Assembly: GCA_029783825.1 (NCBI GenBank)
Contig: JAREIK010001716.1
Location: 674,102-738,101, forward strand
DNA length: 64,000 nt
From: Sapria himalayana
Lineage: Eukaryota > Streptophyta > Magnoliopsida > Malpighiales > Rafflesiaceae
Direction of reading: 5' to 3'
Numbering within the stretch: the first letter of the stretch is position 1; each line of letters starts with the position of its first letter. Below are positions 22,140 to 32,285 of this stretch, piece after piece. Made by a program: the position numbers and the translations under genes. A model generated the notes under the pieces. That model made no database searches. It was not told where the DNA came from and saw nothing but the letters and a program-made list of their open reading frames with translations.

Positions 22140-25100
22140 ATGGAGAGTAACACAAGCCAGATGGTTACTTTAAACGGGTCCAATTACCATGTTTGGAAGG
22201 GGAAGATGGAAGATCTCTTGTATGTGAAAGATTATTATTTATCATTGTTTGCCAAAGAGAAGCCATCGGGTAAACCCGATGAAGAGTGGGAGCTTTGTCA
22301 CCGTCAGGTATGCGGCTACATCAGGCAATGGGTAGATGATAACGTGCTCAACCACATTAGTGAAGAAAAGCATGCGCGGACCTTGTGGAACAAACTCGAG
22401 GAGTTGTACGCACGGAAGACTGGCAACAACAAGCTATTTTTGATCAAGCAAATGATGGTCTTAAAATATCAAGATGGAAAAGCCATGTCAGACCACTTGA
22501 ACACATTCCAGGGAATTATAAATCAGTTGGCTGGAATGAACATCAAGTTTGATGATGAAATACAAGGGCTGTGGCTTCTCGGTACGTTACCAGACTCGTG
22601 GGAAACATTCAGGACGTCTTTATCTAACTCATCCACAAACGGCATTTGCTCTATGGACTTGGTGAAAAGTGGTGTCCTAAACGAAGAGATGAGAAGAAAA
22701 TCACAGGGTTCTTCTTCGCATTCGGATGTCCTATTTGCTGAAAAGCGGGGGAGAAGTCAGAGTAGGGGTCCGAATAATAGAAACCGAAGTAAAAGCAAGT
22801 CGGGAAAACATGCCAACTTCGAATGTTATCATTGTGGCAAAAAGGGACACATCAAGAGGTTTTGTAGAAAATTCCTAAGAGAGAATTCAAATGCCAGAGG
22901 AAAGGATAAGAAGACCGAAGAGGATGCAAATAGTGAGAAGGTAGCGGCAGCCATCGACGATTTTCTTATTTTATATGACGGCGATGTCGTCAATCTCGCT
23001 TGTCAAGAGACGAGTTGGGTGATCGATAGTGGCGCCTCGATACATGCTACATCGCGGATGGATTTCTTTGCATCTTACACTTCCGGTGACTTTGGAAGTG
23101 TTAGGATGGGTAACGATGGTATTGTTAAGGCCATTGGTATGGGAGACGTGCACTTAGAGACCGACAATGGCAACACCTTGATTCTGAAGGGTGTGAAGCA
23201 TATTCCCGATGTCCGCATGAATTTGATCTCCACAGGCAAGCTCGATGACGAAGGGTTTTGCAACACCTTTCATAATGGAAAATGGAAGCTCACCAAAGGT
23301 TCCCTGATCATGGCGAGGGGACAAAAATGTTCTTCATTGTATGTGACGCAAGCAAAGATTGCAAATTCCATGGTGAATATGGTTGATGGTGATGATGTCG
23401 TGGAGCTTTGGCACAACCGGCTCGGACACATGAGCGAGAAGGGTTTGATGATGTTGGCCAAAAAGAATCTTCTCTCAGGTATTAAAAAGGGTCTTCTAAA
23501 ATGGTGTGTTCACTGTTTAGCAGGTAAACAAACACGTGTTGCTTTCAATAAAACTTGTCATTTACGGAATCCCGGTGTACTCGATCTGGTACACTCTGAT
23601 GTGTGTGGTCCTATAAAGACGAGAACACTTGGCAGAGCTTCGTATTTTGTAACTTTTATTGATGATCACTCCAGGAAGACTTGGGCGTATACACTGAAGT
23701 CCAAGGATCAAGTGTTGGATGTCTTCAAGCAGTTTCATGCTCTTGTAGAAAGACAGACTGGCGCAAAGCTGAAGAGTATTCGGACAGATAACGGAGGTGA
23801 GTACTGTGGTCTTTTTGATGAGTATTGCAGACAACAGGGTATTTTGCATCAAAAGACACCTCCGAAGACTCCTCAGTTGAATGGCTTAGCTGAGAGGATG
23901 AACAGGACACTTGTGGAAAGGGTAAGATGTTTACTTTCACATTCGCAGCTACCGAGATCCTTCTGGGGTGAAGCCTTGAGTACGGTGGTACATGTTTTGA
24001 ATCTCACGCCGTGTGTTCCATTGGGTTTTGAGGTTCCAGACAGGATGTGGTCAGGTAAGGAAATCTCTTATGATCATCTTCGTGTCTTTGGGTGCAAGGC
24101 GTTTGTCCATATTTCGAAAGATGAGAGGTCTAAGCTCGATGCGAAGTCAAGACCGTGCGTGTTCCTCGGTTATGGTCTTGATGAGTTTGGTTACAGGTTC
24201 TATGACCCGGTGATGAATAAACTTATTAGAAGCCGAGATGCAGTGTTTGTAGAAGACCAGGGCATTAAAGACATCAACAAGGCAGAGATGACAGAGAGGT
24301 ACAGTGATGATTTAATTGATTTAGATCCAGTTCCTGCACATGCAACGCATACTGATCACGGAGGAGTGGTGCCGGATTATACCGATGGCACCACCGATGA
24401 TGAAACTCCCGCTGTTGGTGATTTCGAGCCGACTGAACAAGTCGAGGAAGAGGTTCAAGAGCAACCAGTTGAACCTCAGTTGAGAAGATCTACTAGAGAC
24501 CGGCATCCGTCTACTAGATACACTCAGGATGAATATGTGATGCTCACGGATGCAGGAGAGCCAGAAACTTACCAACATGCAATTTCTGCCGATAACAAGA
24601 AGGAGTGGTTGAAAGCCATGGATGAAGAGATGCAATCTCTCCAAGAGAACCACACTTATGACTTGGTGAAGTTACCACAAGGCAAGAAGGCTCTCAAGAA
24701 CAGATGGACTTACAGATTAAAGACCGAAAATGCTAGCTCACAACCAAGGTACAAGGCACGATTGGTTGTGAAGGGGTTTGGTCAAAAGCAAGGTATCGAC
24801 TTTGAAGAAATATTCTCACCGGTGGTGAAAATGTCCTCGATCCGAGTTGCTCTTGGTTTAGCAGCGCGCTTAAACCTGGAGATCGAACAACTTGATGTAA
24901 AGACTGCATTTCTTCATGGAGACCTGGAAGAAGAAATTTACATGGAGCAGCCCGAGGGATTTAAAGTCAGGGGCAAAGAGCACCTTGTGTGCAAGTTGAA
25001 GAAGAGCCTGTACGGCCTCAAACAAGCTCCAAGGCAATGGTACAAAAAGTTTGACTCTTTTATGGTAAGTCACGGGTATAGCAGGACGTCGTCAGATCAC

Positions 25101-26120
25101 TGTGTGTTTGTCAAATATTTCAATGATGACTTCATCATTCTCCTCTTGTATGTTGACGATATGTTAATCATAGGCCATGATACTAACAAGATTGCTATGT
25201 TAAAGAGAGAGTTGAGCAAGTCCTTCGCCATGAAAGACTTGGGATCGGCGAAGAGGATACTCGGCATGGCGATTTCTCGTGATAGAAAGAACGGGAAGCT
25301 GTGGTTATCTCAGGAAGACTACATTGAGAAGGTCCTCAAAAAGTTCAACATGAGTAAGGCCAAGGCGGTTTGTTCTCCACTTGCAGGTTATTTCAAGCTA
25401 AATTCGGAGCAATGTCCTACAAGTAAGAAAGACAAGGTGGACATGAGTAGAATTCCTTATGCCTCCGCAGTTGGCAGCTTAATGTATGCCATGGTCTGCA
25501 CTAGGCCCGACATTGCTCACTCTGTTGGAGTAGTCAGTCGGTTTCTCTCTAATCCTGGGAAAGAGCACTGGAAAGCAGTAAAATGGATATTAAGATATCT
25601 GAGAGGTACTTCCAGGGTGTGTCTATGTTTTGGTGGCAGCGATACTATGTTAGTTGGATATACCGATTCAGATATGGCAGGTGATATTGATTCCAGGAAG
25701 TCCGTTTCAGGATTCTTGATGACTTTTGCAGGGGGAGCCGTGTCCTGGCAATCAAAGCTGCAAAAGTGCGTGGCGCTATCTACCACAGAAGTTGAGTACA
25801 TTGCAATCACTGAGGGTTGCAAGGAGGCTTTGTGGATGAAGAGATTCCTTGAGGAATTGGGTTTGCGCCAACAGAAGTATGTTGTATTCAGCGATAGCCA
25901 GAGTGCTATTCACCTCTCCAAGAACTCGTCATTTCATTCGAGATCCAAGCATATTGAAGTGAGGTATCATTGGATTCGAGACGTTCTCGAGTCAAAGCAG
26001 TTGCACTTGGCGAAAGTGCACACCAGTGAGAATGGTTCAGATATGTTGACGAAGACCTTGCCGAAAGAGAAGCTTGAGGCTTGTCGACGAAGAGCGGGCT
26101 TGTTGGAGCCCACCGGATGA
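22140..26120 (+). CDS. Ty1/copia gag-pol polyprotein, intact
   Basis: One 1,326-residue ORF encodes the whole retrotransposition machinery. Gag (about 1-230) packages RNA and ends in a CX2CX4HX4C knuckle (CYHCGKKGHIKRFC, residues 229-242). Protease: WVIDSGAS with catalytic Asp296. Integrase: zinc-binding His425, His430, Cys456, Cys459 and catalytic Asp487, Asp550, Glu585. Reverse transcriptase: TAFLHGDLEEEIYMEQPEGF, the KSLYGLKQAPRQWY box and the catalytic YVDD at 1004-1007. RNase H: GYTDSDMAGD with Asp1176, then STTEVEYIA and SDSQSAIHLS. The order PR-INT-RT-RH is diagnostic of Ty1/copia. All key residues are present and there is no stop or frameshift. The ATG at 22140 lies 45 bases after the LTR and gives the usual gag N-terminus. 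The stop sits 15 bases before the 3' LTR. Confidence 0.97.
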   Translation: MESNTSQMVTLNGSNYHVWKGKMEDLLYVKDYYLSLFAKEKPSGKPDEEWELCHRQVCGYIRQWVDDNVLNHISEEKHARTLWNKLEELYARKTGNNKLFLIKQMMVLKYQDGKAMSDHLNTFQGIINQLAGMNIKFDDEIQGLWLLGTLPDSWETFRTSLSNSSTNGICSMDLVKSGVLNEEMRRKSQGSSSHSDVLFAEKRGRSQSRGPNNRNRSKSKSGKHANFECYHCGKKGHIKRFCRKFLRENSNARGKDKKTEEDANSEKVAAAIDDFLILYDGDVVNLACQETSWVIDSGASIHATSRMDFFASYTSGDFGSVRMGNDGIVKAIGMGDVHLETDNGNTLILKGVKHIPDVRMNLISTGKLDDEGFCNTFHNGKWKLTKGSLIMARGQKCSSLYVTQAKIANSMVNMVDGDDVVELWHNRLGHMSEKGLMMLAKKNLLSGIKKGLLKWCVHCLAGKQTRVAFNKTCHLRNPGVLDLVHSDVCGPIKTRTLGRASYFVTFIDDHSRKTWAYTLKSKDQVLDVFKQFHALVERQTGAKLKSIRTDNGGEYCGLFDEYCRQQGILHQKTPPKTPQLNGLAERMNRTLVERVRCLLSHSQLPRSFWGEALSTVVHVLNLTPCVPLGFEVPDRMWSGKEISYDHLRVFGCKAFVHISKDERSKLDAKSRPCVFLGYGLDEFGYRFYDPVMNKLIRSRDAVFVEDQGIKDINKAEMTERYSDDLIDLDPVPAHATHTDHGGVVPDYTDGTTDDETPAVGDFEPTEQVEEEVQEQPVEPQLRRSTRDRHPSTRYTQDEYVMLTDAGEPETYQHAISADNKKEWLKAMDEEMQSLQENHTYDLVKLPQGKKALKNRWTYRLKTENASSQPRYKARLVVKGFGQKQGIDFEEIFSPVVKMSSIRVALGLAARLNLEIEQLDVKTAFLHGDLEEEIYMEQPEGFKVRGKEHLVCKLKKSLYGLKQAPRQWYKKFDSFMVSHGYSRTSSDHCVFVKYFNDDFIILLLYVDDMLIIGHDTNKIAMLKRELSKSFAMKDLGSAKRILGMAISRDRKNGKLWLSQEDYIEKVLKKFNMSKAKAVCSPLAGYFKLNSEQCPTSKKDKVDMSRIPYASAVGSLMYAMVCTRPDIAHSVGVVSRFLSNPGKEHWKAVKWILRYLRGTSRVCLCFGGSDTMLVGYTDSDMAGDIDSRKSVSGFLMTFAGGAVSWQSKLQKCVALSTTEVEYIAITEGCKEALWMKRFLEELGLRQQKYVVFSDSQSAIHLSKNSSFHSRSKHIEVRYHWIRDVLESKQLHLAKVHTSENGSDMLTKTLPKEKLEACRRRAGLLEPTG

Positions 26121-26135
26121 GCCGGAGGGGGAGTT
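26119..26135 (+). promoter_or_regulatory. Polypurine tract (copia)
   Basis: GAGCCGGAGGGGGAGTT overlaps the stop codon of the polyprotein and abuts the 3' LTR. Confidence 0.9.
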
Positions 26136-26967
26136 TGTTGGGTCCGGCCCATCTTCGGGCCAAATTAATAAAATAATAAAACAAAAAAAAAACGCAGCAA
26201 ATGCATCTTCGCTGTCGGTGAGTTTTATTTGTTTTTCGGCTTTCGTTTTTCTTCTCTCTCGTTCAAGACAGAGCAACGCAAACGCGATTATCGTCGGTTG
26301 TTCATTTCAATCTTGCTGGCATCCGCTGGTTGTGACCAAGAGAGTGGACTCCGAGAACTCGAGCTTCTATATATTAAGCTTCACGCCTTTCTCTTCATAT
26401 ACTGTGATGTTTTCGTAAATGTTCGATGCTGGCTCAAAGACTATGCCGCCGTCCGTCACTGAAGACTGAAATTGGTCGCCGGAGAAGAAACCGTCACCAA
26501 GGTGAGGTTGAAGGCAGGACTGAAGCTGAAGAGGAACCACTTCTTGGGGTTCGAAGATCACCCGGCCAGAACAAAGTTTTTTTTTTCCTTACCTCCATTA
26601 GGGCTGTGGCCCTCCCTCCTCTTTATTACATCGGTCTCGTTATTTGGCTGCATCAAGCTTTCAACATATATGGGCCTTTCTATATTGTGCTGAGAGCTAA
26701 GCTGGTTTACTCCATAGATGTTTAAATCGTAAAATGTAGGAAAGTTTAGGGCAACCATGTCTTTAACCAGTACTCCCGTGTCAAAAACTCCTTGATTCCC
26801 AATATTGTTGTTGGTCATGTTTTCTCCAACTAGGGCCTGGCATGCTTTCTCCAGCATGCTTTGCATATACTTTCCTTGTGCCTCAATGCTCAATTGAAGA
26901 TGCCTTTGTACCTGCATATCCATTCATGTAATTGTGTCAATTCTTTCTAGTTAAATATAATACTACA
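26136..26967 (+). repeat. 3' LTR of the young copia element
   Basis: 832 bp, four transitions different from the 5' LTR, no indel. It ends ACTACA and is followed by the CAAGT target duplication. Confidence 0.97.
26558..26950 (-). pseudogene. Captured MYB-CC (APL/PHL-type) fragment in 3' LTR, antisense
   Basis: Second copy of the fragment at 21685-22077, created by LTR duplication at integration. The minus-strand frame from 26923 is identical except that one residue near the C-terminal end changes (Thr to Ile) through the G/A difference at 26625. Here the antisense fragment lies downstream of the LTR's own candidate TATA box, so read-out transcription into the flank would also carry it. Confidence 0.8.
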
Positions 26968-27215
26968 CAAGTTACATGGGAGAGGGGCAAGCTACATGGG
27001 AGAGGAGCAAGCTACATGAGAGAGGAGCAAGTTACATGGTAGATGGGTTGGGGGAGAGTGGAGAGGAGAGATGGGAGACAAATAATTCATTAAGGGTATT
27101 TTAAATTAATATATTTGAGCTGACCAAAAATTAATTAGTTAAGAGTGTGGTATACTTTTTTTAATATTAAAAAATGAGTTAATTTTTTTCAATTATTTTA
27201 GAAAGTCCACCAAAA

Positions 27216-28950
27216 TATAATTCTACCAAATTGGCCTAATGAGATTACATTTTCATAAGAAGATTAATTTCATGTTTTCTCATTAGATATCCTTAATATA
27301 TAATTATATTTTAATTTTTTGGGAATTTTTAATTATTATTAAATGTTTTTAGTATGTTATTTTTTAATTTTTTTTTATTTTGTAAATCAAGTGCTCCAAT
27401 TGTATTATATAGTGCTCACATATATTTTTGTTTTATAAAATAATCTCTTACCTAGATTATTTTACTCATTTAGTTTGGACTTTTAATAGATTATTTTTTA
27501 TTATAATTATTTCGTGTTCTCCCCATCTTCATTACTGGTGTTTGGTATGTGTTTGTGTATAAGTTAATATTTATATAATTAATTTATTCAGATGAAACAA
27601 TGTTTGTATGGTTGAATTTAAACCCTAACACATTTGTTCCGCCCTAGAATCAATTATCAGCATTCATTTATTATACTTTGGGATTATTTATTTGCAAATG
27701 TTTTAACTAAGTCTCAGAAGTAGCCTTTTCCAATCTATTGCTACAACGGCATTGCATAGATTGCACGTCACACATCTAGTTCTCTTGGGTAGAACGCATT
27801 AATTGAAATTTTTTTTCAGATCATAACCTAAGTATTTTATTACTTTTAAAACATACGAAAGTGTATCTTGTATTTTTATACGATTAGTAATTGTTTTTCC
27901 TAACATTCTAGATGTTAGGTTTAATCTACTTGGCAGAGAGTCATCATGATTCATACAACGTGCCCCATAGAGTATCATCCTTTACTAATGTTGTGTATCT
28001 GTTACGTATTAAAACATTAACTTAATGAGTTGAATGTAATGATTCAGGGAGATGAGCATAAAATTTACACCCTTGTAGCACTCTGACCGCAAATAAACAC
28101 GGTTAATATGTTTGAAGCCAACGAGAACCAAAGAAATGTCTGGCCCAAGTCAAATCATTAAAATTTCATCTAGTAGTAAAATCAGTCTCATTAAGAGCGT
28201 GTATGAAAAGTAGTTAATAGTGGACAGAAGATACATTGAAGAAAAGTGAAAAGTATGCTAGAAGTATTCAGTCACCAAGACATGAAACAATTCAATCCAA
28301 TAGTTAATTATTTAAATGGAATTAATACTATAGTTCTCAAAATATTTGATATTTTGAATAATAACAAAAGCAATTCAACCTATTGAGAAGAGTTAAGAAT
28401 TGGATTGCGTCAGTTTTCCTCTCCTTTTTTTCATTCATTTGACTTGCCTTGCTAGTTGATTTCACAATTCCTTTACATGCACCATCCAATAAAATATTAT
28501 CTACACAACCCAATGAATAATTCCTTTTAGAGCTAGTAATATTCACTTGATTCTTTAGTATGTTTTGAACACGAGATTATCAAATCAACTCATTCAGAGT
28601 AAATAAAATACTAGTATTAATCTTAATTTTACACCAAATAAATATGTTAAGTCATCTAGGAGCTTGTGAGGTTTCGAAATATATTTGTTTACTTTCTTGG
28701 CTTCCTCTTTTTTATTAAAAATTTAACCAGTTTCTTGAACTAAATGAAATTTAAATTGCTATTATGCCAATAAGAATGGTTTTCAAATGGTGTTAAAATT
28801 TATTGATTTTTGTAAACAGAATTTTTTTATTATATTTTTAATTTCTTTTTTTTTCATATCAAGCATATGATTTAGTTTGCAAAGTGTTATGAAGGTGGTT
28901 GATTATGGGGTCTGATTTCTAATTATAATTTTAAATTCCAAAGAGATGAA
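27216..28950. other. AT-rich stretch with one dispersed repeat, no gene
   Basis: The first part (about 27250-27470) is a dispersed repeat shared with 56095-56310 and 59810-60030. The rest, including a 69-codon minus ORF at 28337-28546, shows no domain, terminal repeat or RNA gene I can recognise. Confidence 0.5.
27250..27470 (+). repeat. Dispersed repeat R3, copy 1
   Basis: Shares ATCCTTAATATATAATTAT, then a T-rich run, AAGTGCTCCAATTGTATTA and TTTTGTTTTATAAAATAATC with the copies at 56095-56310 and 59810-60030. Identity looks like roughly 75-80% by eye. Confidence 0.65.
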
Positions 28951-29466
28951 GCTGGATTTAGAGGTGTTACACGGCCTTGCCTGTTTTTTTAGAGCTTGAT
29001 CATGCTTCCGTGTAGGGCCGGGCACGACATGGTTACTGTGCTGTGGCGTGCCTGGCCCGCCAGGGTTTAAAAAAGCCGAGCCCGGCATGGCCCGAAGGCA
29101 CGGCAGGCCGTGCCGTGCCTGGCCTGCTTGGGCCTAGCCTGGCCATATGAGCCAGGCCAGGTCCGAGAGGCAGAAATTTTTTTTTTAATATATTTAAAAT
29201 TTTAGATATTGTAATTGTATAGTATTAAATATATATATTTTTAAAAATGTTAAAATTAAAAATTAATTAAAAAAATAAAGTTTAAAATTTTTTTTAATAT
29301 CAAAATCAAATTAGGTTAAATTTTATTATAATTATTAATTATATATTAAAGTTATTAATTTTTAAAAGAAAATTTAAATCATAAAAAAAAATAAATCAAT
29401 ACATTATGTTAGTAAAAATAAAAATTAAAAAAAAAAACATAAACAACACAAATGAAAAATTATCAA

Positions 29467-31691
29467 TTATACATTTGAAACCGAAGGCCCGAACAAAACA
29501 AATATCAGTTTCAACACAACGTATAAACAAAGCATATAATCAATAAAAAAAATATCGAAAATAAAAAATAGTAAATCATCATCAATCGGCATATCATGAG
29601 AATCATCAGCCGCAACATCAAGATCAGTATCATATGGATTATCATCATCGACAATCAACTTCTCCGCCATCGTAGTGGATGTGGATGCGACTGTAGTGTC
29701 AATCCCAGTCCCAGCTCCAGCATGATCATGGATGCTAAACCTCGATTCCTCCAAATCCTTCAAACAAGCCAAAGGCCTCAACCATATCTTGACGTAATGT
29801 CGATCTCCTATCCGAAATCACGTTCACTGCAACAGAAAAAGCATACTCCGATGCTACGCTCGACACCGGAGGAGTCAGTAGATCCCGTGCTATCTCAGAT
29901 AGCACGGGAAAGGTGGACTCATATAATTTCCACAACTATAATAAATCAAGATTCTTAGTATCAGAATGTGATAGGATTGAGCAGTAATCAGTATCTAAGT
30001 ACCGAGACAGCTCGCTCCTATGTGATGGTCCACCCCTACGTTTCTCCATCGCTAGCTGAATGAAAAAATCGTCATCTTCGAATAAGGTATCAATGTCCAT
30101 AATCACAGTCTCACTACTACCACCACCATACCTAGTATCGTAGTATTTGAAGAGGTCAGTCAACTTCTCCTGAATGAACCCTTCAGGTGGCTCTTCCAGG
30201 TTCATGCACGAGGAAATGAAAGTCAGGGTGTTTTCTACCCCTTCCACCTTAACCCTAGGGTCCATGCATGCTGCGAGGCAATAAAGAGATGGAACAGTGA
30301 ACCAGTACTTCAAGTATTTGGTCTCCATCTGTGCAACCATATGGCTAAGCGTCGGGTCAGCTCGATACTTCCTAAAGATGCTACTAATGTTGCATATGCA
30401 ACAGAGTGCAATGCAAGTGGTGGGCATATAAACTGACGAACACATGTTCGTCGTGTCATAAAATATCTTCAGGAATTTCATTAATGAAATTCATGAAGTC
30501 CAGTCAGTGTCGTCAATAATAAGTTCGTCACTCTTACTATTGACGTAATCGGATATCACGTGTTCGTATCCAACACATAATTCTAATATCAGGTACGAGT
30601 AATTCCAACGATGTCTCACATCCGATTGGAATTTCTTCTTCTTAAGATTTGCAAACAAACAGAGACTACCAAACTCTTGTTGTCTACGAGGAGTGCAAAT
30701 ATATTTTAGTACATTGCGTATTTTATCTAACGCGGGGGAACACACCTTCATACCTGTTAGAACAATCAGGTTAATCACGTGACACATGCATCTGACATGA
30801 AAGATCTCTCCTAATGGTGCGTCTTTAATATTCCTAACAAACATATTGATCACTACTCCATTATTAGAAGCGTTATCGAATGTGATACTAAAAATTTTAT
30901 TTTGAATTTTATATTCCCTAAAGATTTTCATCATTCACTCAAAAATGGTCGGGCCATCATGAGGATGAAGAATCTCAGAGAATCCTAAAATTTTTTTATT
31001 GATTGTCCAGTTAGAATTTACATAGTGGCTCGTGAGACATGTATAAGAAGAATCATCGTGACTTGTCCAAATATCGGACATCACGGACACCACTCCACTA
31101 TATGTCATAAATTCCTTAATTATTTTTTGTTTTTCTAACTTATATATCTTTAGTATATCATTCCTAGATGTGGACCTAGGAATCCTACGATAGGAAGGCT
31201 GAAAATATGTCTGCATGATGCGCACTACCCTTGGATCTTCCGAAAATCTGATCGGAAGACCCATCAATGTGATAATCCTGGTCATGCCGTCCCTACCCAA
31301 CTCGCTGGAGTATATGAAAGGAGTAAACTTTGAGACTGAACTCGATCCAGTCTCAAAAAATGCAGTGCCAAGTTGGGTTTGCCTAGGATCTAATGGTCCA
31401 TGTTTTTTTTGTGTATAACTCGGCATGCCTTTTTAGGTAGCCAGTCCCAAATGAACTCTTACATGTTAAAAGTCCCTTACAATATTTGCACTGTGCCATT
31501 TCTTGTTCCTTACCCCTAATATTTTTTTGTGTTATGATTTTAAAATGAGTCCAAACAACAGAAGTCCTAGTTTTTTGTTTTTTAGAACTTTGGGTTGAGA
31601 CGACTGGAGAAACCAAAGTTTCAGCAGCCACAGACCTCTGTGTAATATTTTCATTTTCTAAATTTAAATATGTGTCAGGTGTATTTATCAT
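29467..31691 (-). pseudogene. hAT transposase, BED-finger type (copy B), broken
   Basis: The enzyme would bind the element ends in the nucleus and cut and rejoin them. On the minus strand the domains are in order. BED zinc finger: VVWTHFKII, CKYC and LKRH (31691 to about 31430). Central region: SYTCLTSHYV and SDIWTS (30935-31426). Catalytic core: SITFDNASNN and the RCMCHVINLIV box (30491-30934). Late block: KYLKYWFTVPSLYCLAACMDPR (29936-30481). The C-terminal hAT dimerisation domain is ARDLLTPPVSSVASEYAFS (29735-29935). Three in-frame stops interrupt one frame: TGA 30935-30937, TGA 30491-30493, TAG 29936-29938. Frameshifts lie near 31430 and 29780. The moderate damage makes this a much younger copy than the one at 770-2790. 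Confidence 0.9.
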
Positions 31692-31895
31692 TTTTTATGA
31701 TTTTTATTTTTCCTAATTTTGGTCTAGAGAGAAACTATAGAGAGAGAAAGTAAAAAAAACTGTAAAATAAATTACCCAGTAAAAGCAGTGAGGTCGGTCA
31801 CGTGCACGGTGCATCGCAGTTAAGCTCTAATGTTCAAAACTCAAGTTGAGTTTCACGAAAATCCAAGCCGAAAGCAAAATCTCGAGGCCCGAGAG

Positions 31896-32285
31896 TAGAG
31901 GTGTCAAACGGGCCGGCCCAGCACGGCACGGCCCGCGGGCACGGCAAGGCCGTGCCGTGCCGTGCCGGCCCGCTCGGGCATGGGCGCACGGCAAGGCAGG
32001 GCAGGGGGGGCGGGGCGGGTCGGGTCTGTTTGGACCCGACCCGCGGTCTTTTTACCGGGGGCGGGGCCCGGTTGTGTCACGAGTCGCGACTCACGACTCA
32101 CGACGCAGGCACGCGTGCCGGCGTGCCGTGCCAAGGCACGAGCCGTGCCGGGCACGGCCCGGCACGTGGTTTGTTCGCCCGGGCACGGCACGGGCCCGAG
32201 CACGTTTTTTTATCGTGCCGAGCCGGCCCAGGCACGGCCAAACCGTGCCGTGCCTCGTGCTGGGCCGGGCCGTTTGACACCTCTA
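31896..32285. mobile_element. hAT MITE nested in copy B
   Basis: 390 bp. Termini TAGAGGTGTCAAACGGGCC and its complement GGCCCGTTTGACACCTCTA are nearly perfect inverted repeats, extended by GCACGGCACGG words. Target duplication CCCGAGAG is perfect (31888-31895 and 32286-32293). It has no transposase. The long multi-frame ORFs across it come from GC-rich repetition. The termini match the host element, so it was probably mobilised by a transposase of the same family. Confidence 0.95.

Larger units (their letters stand above)
21263..26967 (+). mobile_element. Intact, young Ty1/copia LTR retrotransposon
   Basis: A complete 5,705-bp element. Two 832-bp LTRs (21263-22094 and 26136-26967) start TGTTGGG and end ACTACA, with perfect 5-bp target duplications CAAGT (21258-21262 and 26968-26972). 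A Met-type PBS, one uninterrupted gag-pol ORF and a purine tract are all in place. The LTRs differ only at 21442/26315, 21582/26455, 21618/26491 and 21752/26625, all transitions (about 0.5%). Domain order PR-INT-RT-RH and resemblance to Tnt1-type proteins suggest the Tork lineage (inference). Structurally it could still be mobile. Both LTRs carry an antisense MYB-CC gene fragment. Confidence 0.97.
20815..27215. mobile_element. Foldback repeat FB-1, split by the copia insertion
   Basis: The left part (20815-21262) and right part (26968 to about 27215) are inverted copies at their outer edges. ATATTAATCCCAAAATATCC..AATGAATTATTAGTCTCCC (20822-20862) complements GGGAGACAAATAATTCATTAAGGG..TTTAAATTAATAT (27070-27112). 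The interior is C/T-rich on the left, G/A-rich on the right, with a few GAGCT words and repeats of the form GTTACATGGGAGAGGGGCAA. The right arm continues to about 27215 and matches the arm of FB-4. The left arm ends early near 20815. The copia element sits between two such units, and its CAAGT target duplication comes from this repeat. Confidence 0.7.

Noticed and set aside
22971..25822. Minus-strand ORFs of 60-110 codons inside the polyprotein gene
   Set aside because: Shadows of the copia gag-pol ORF in other frames.
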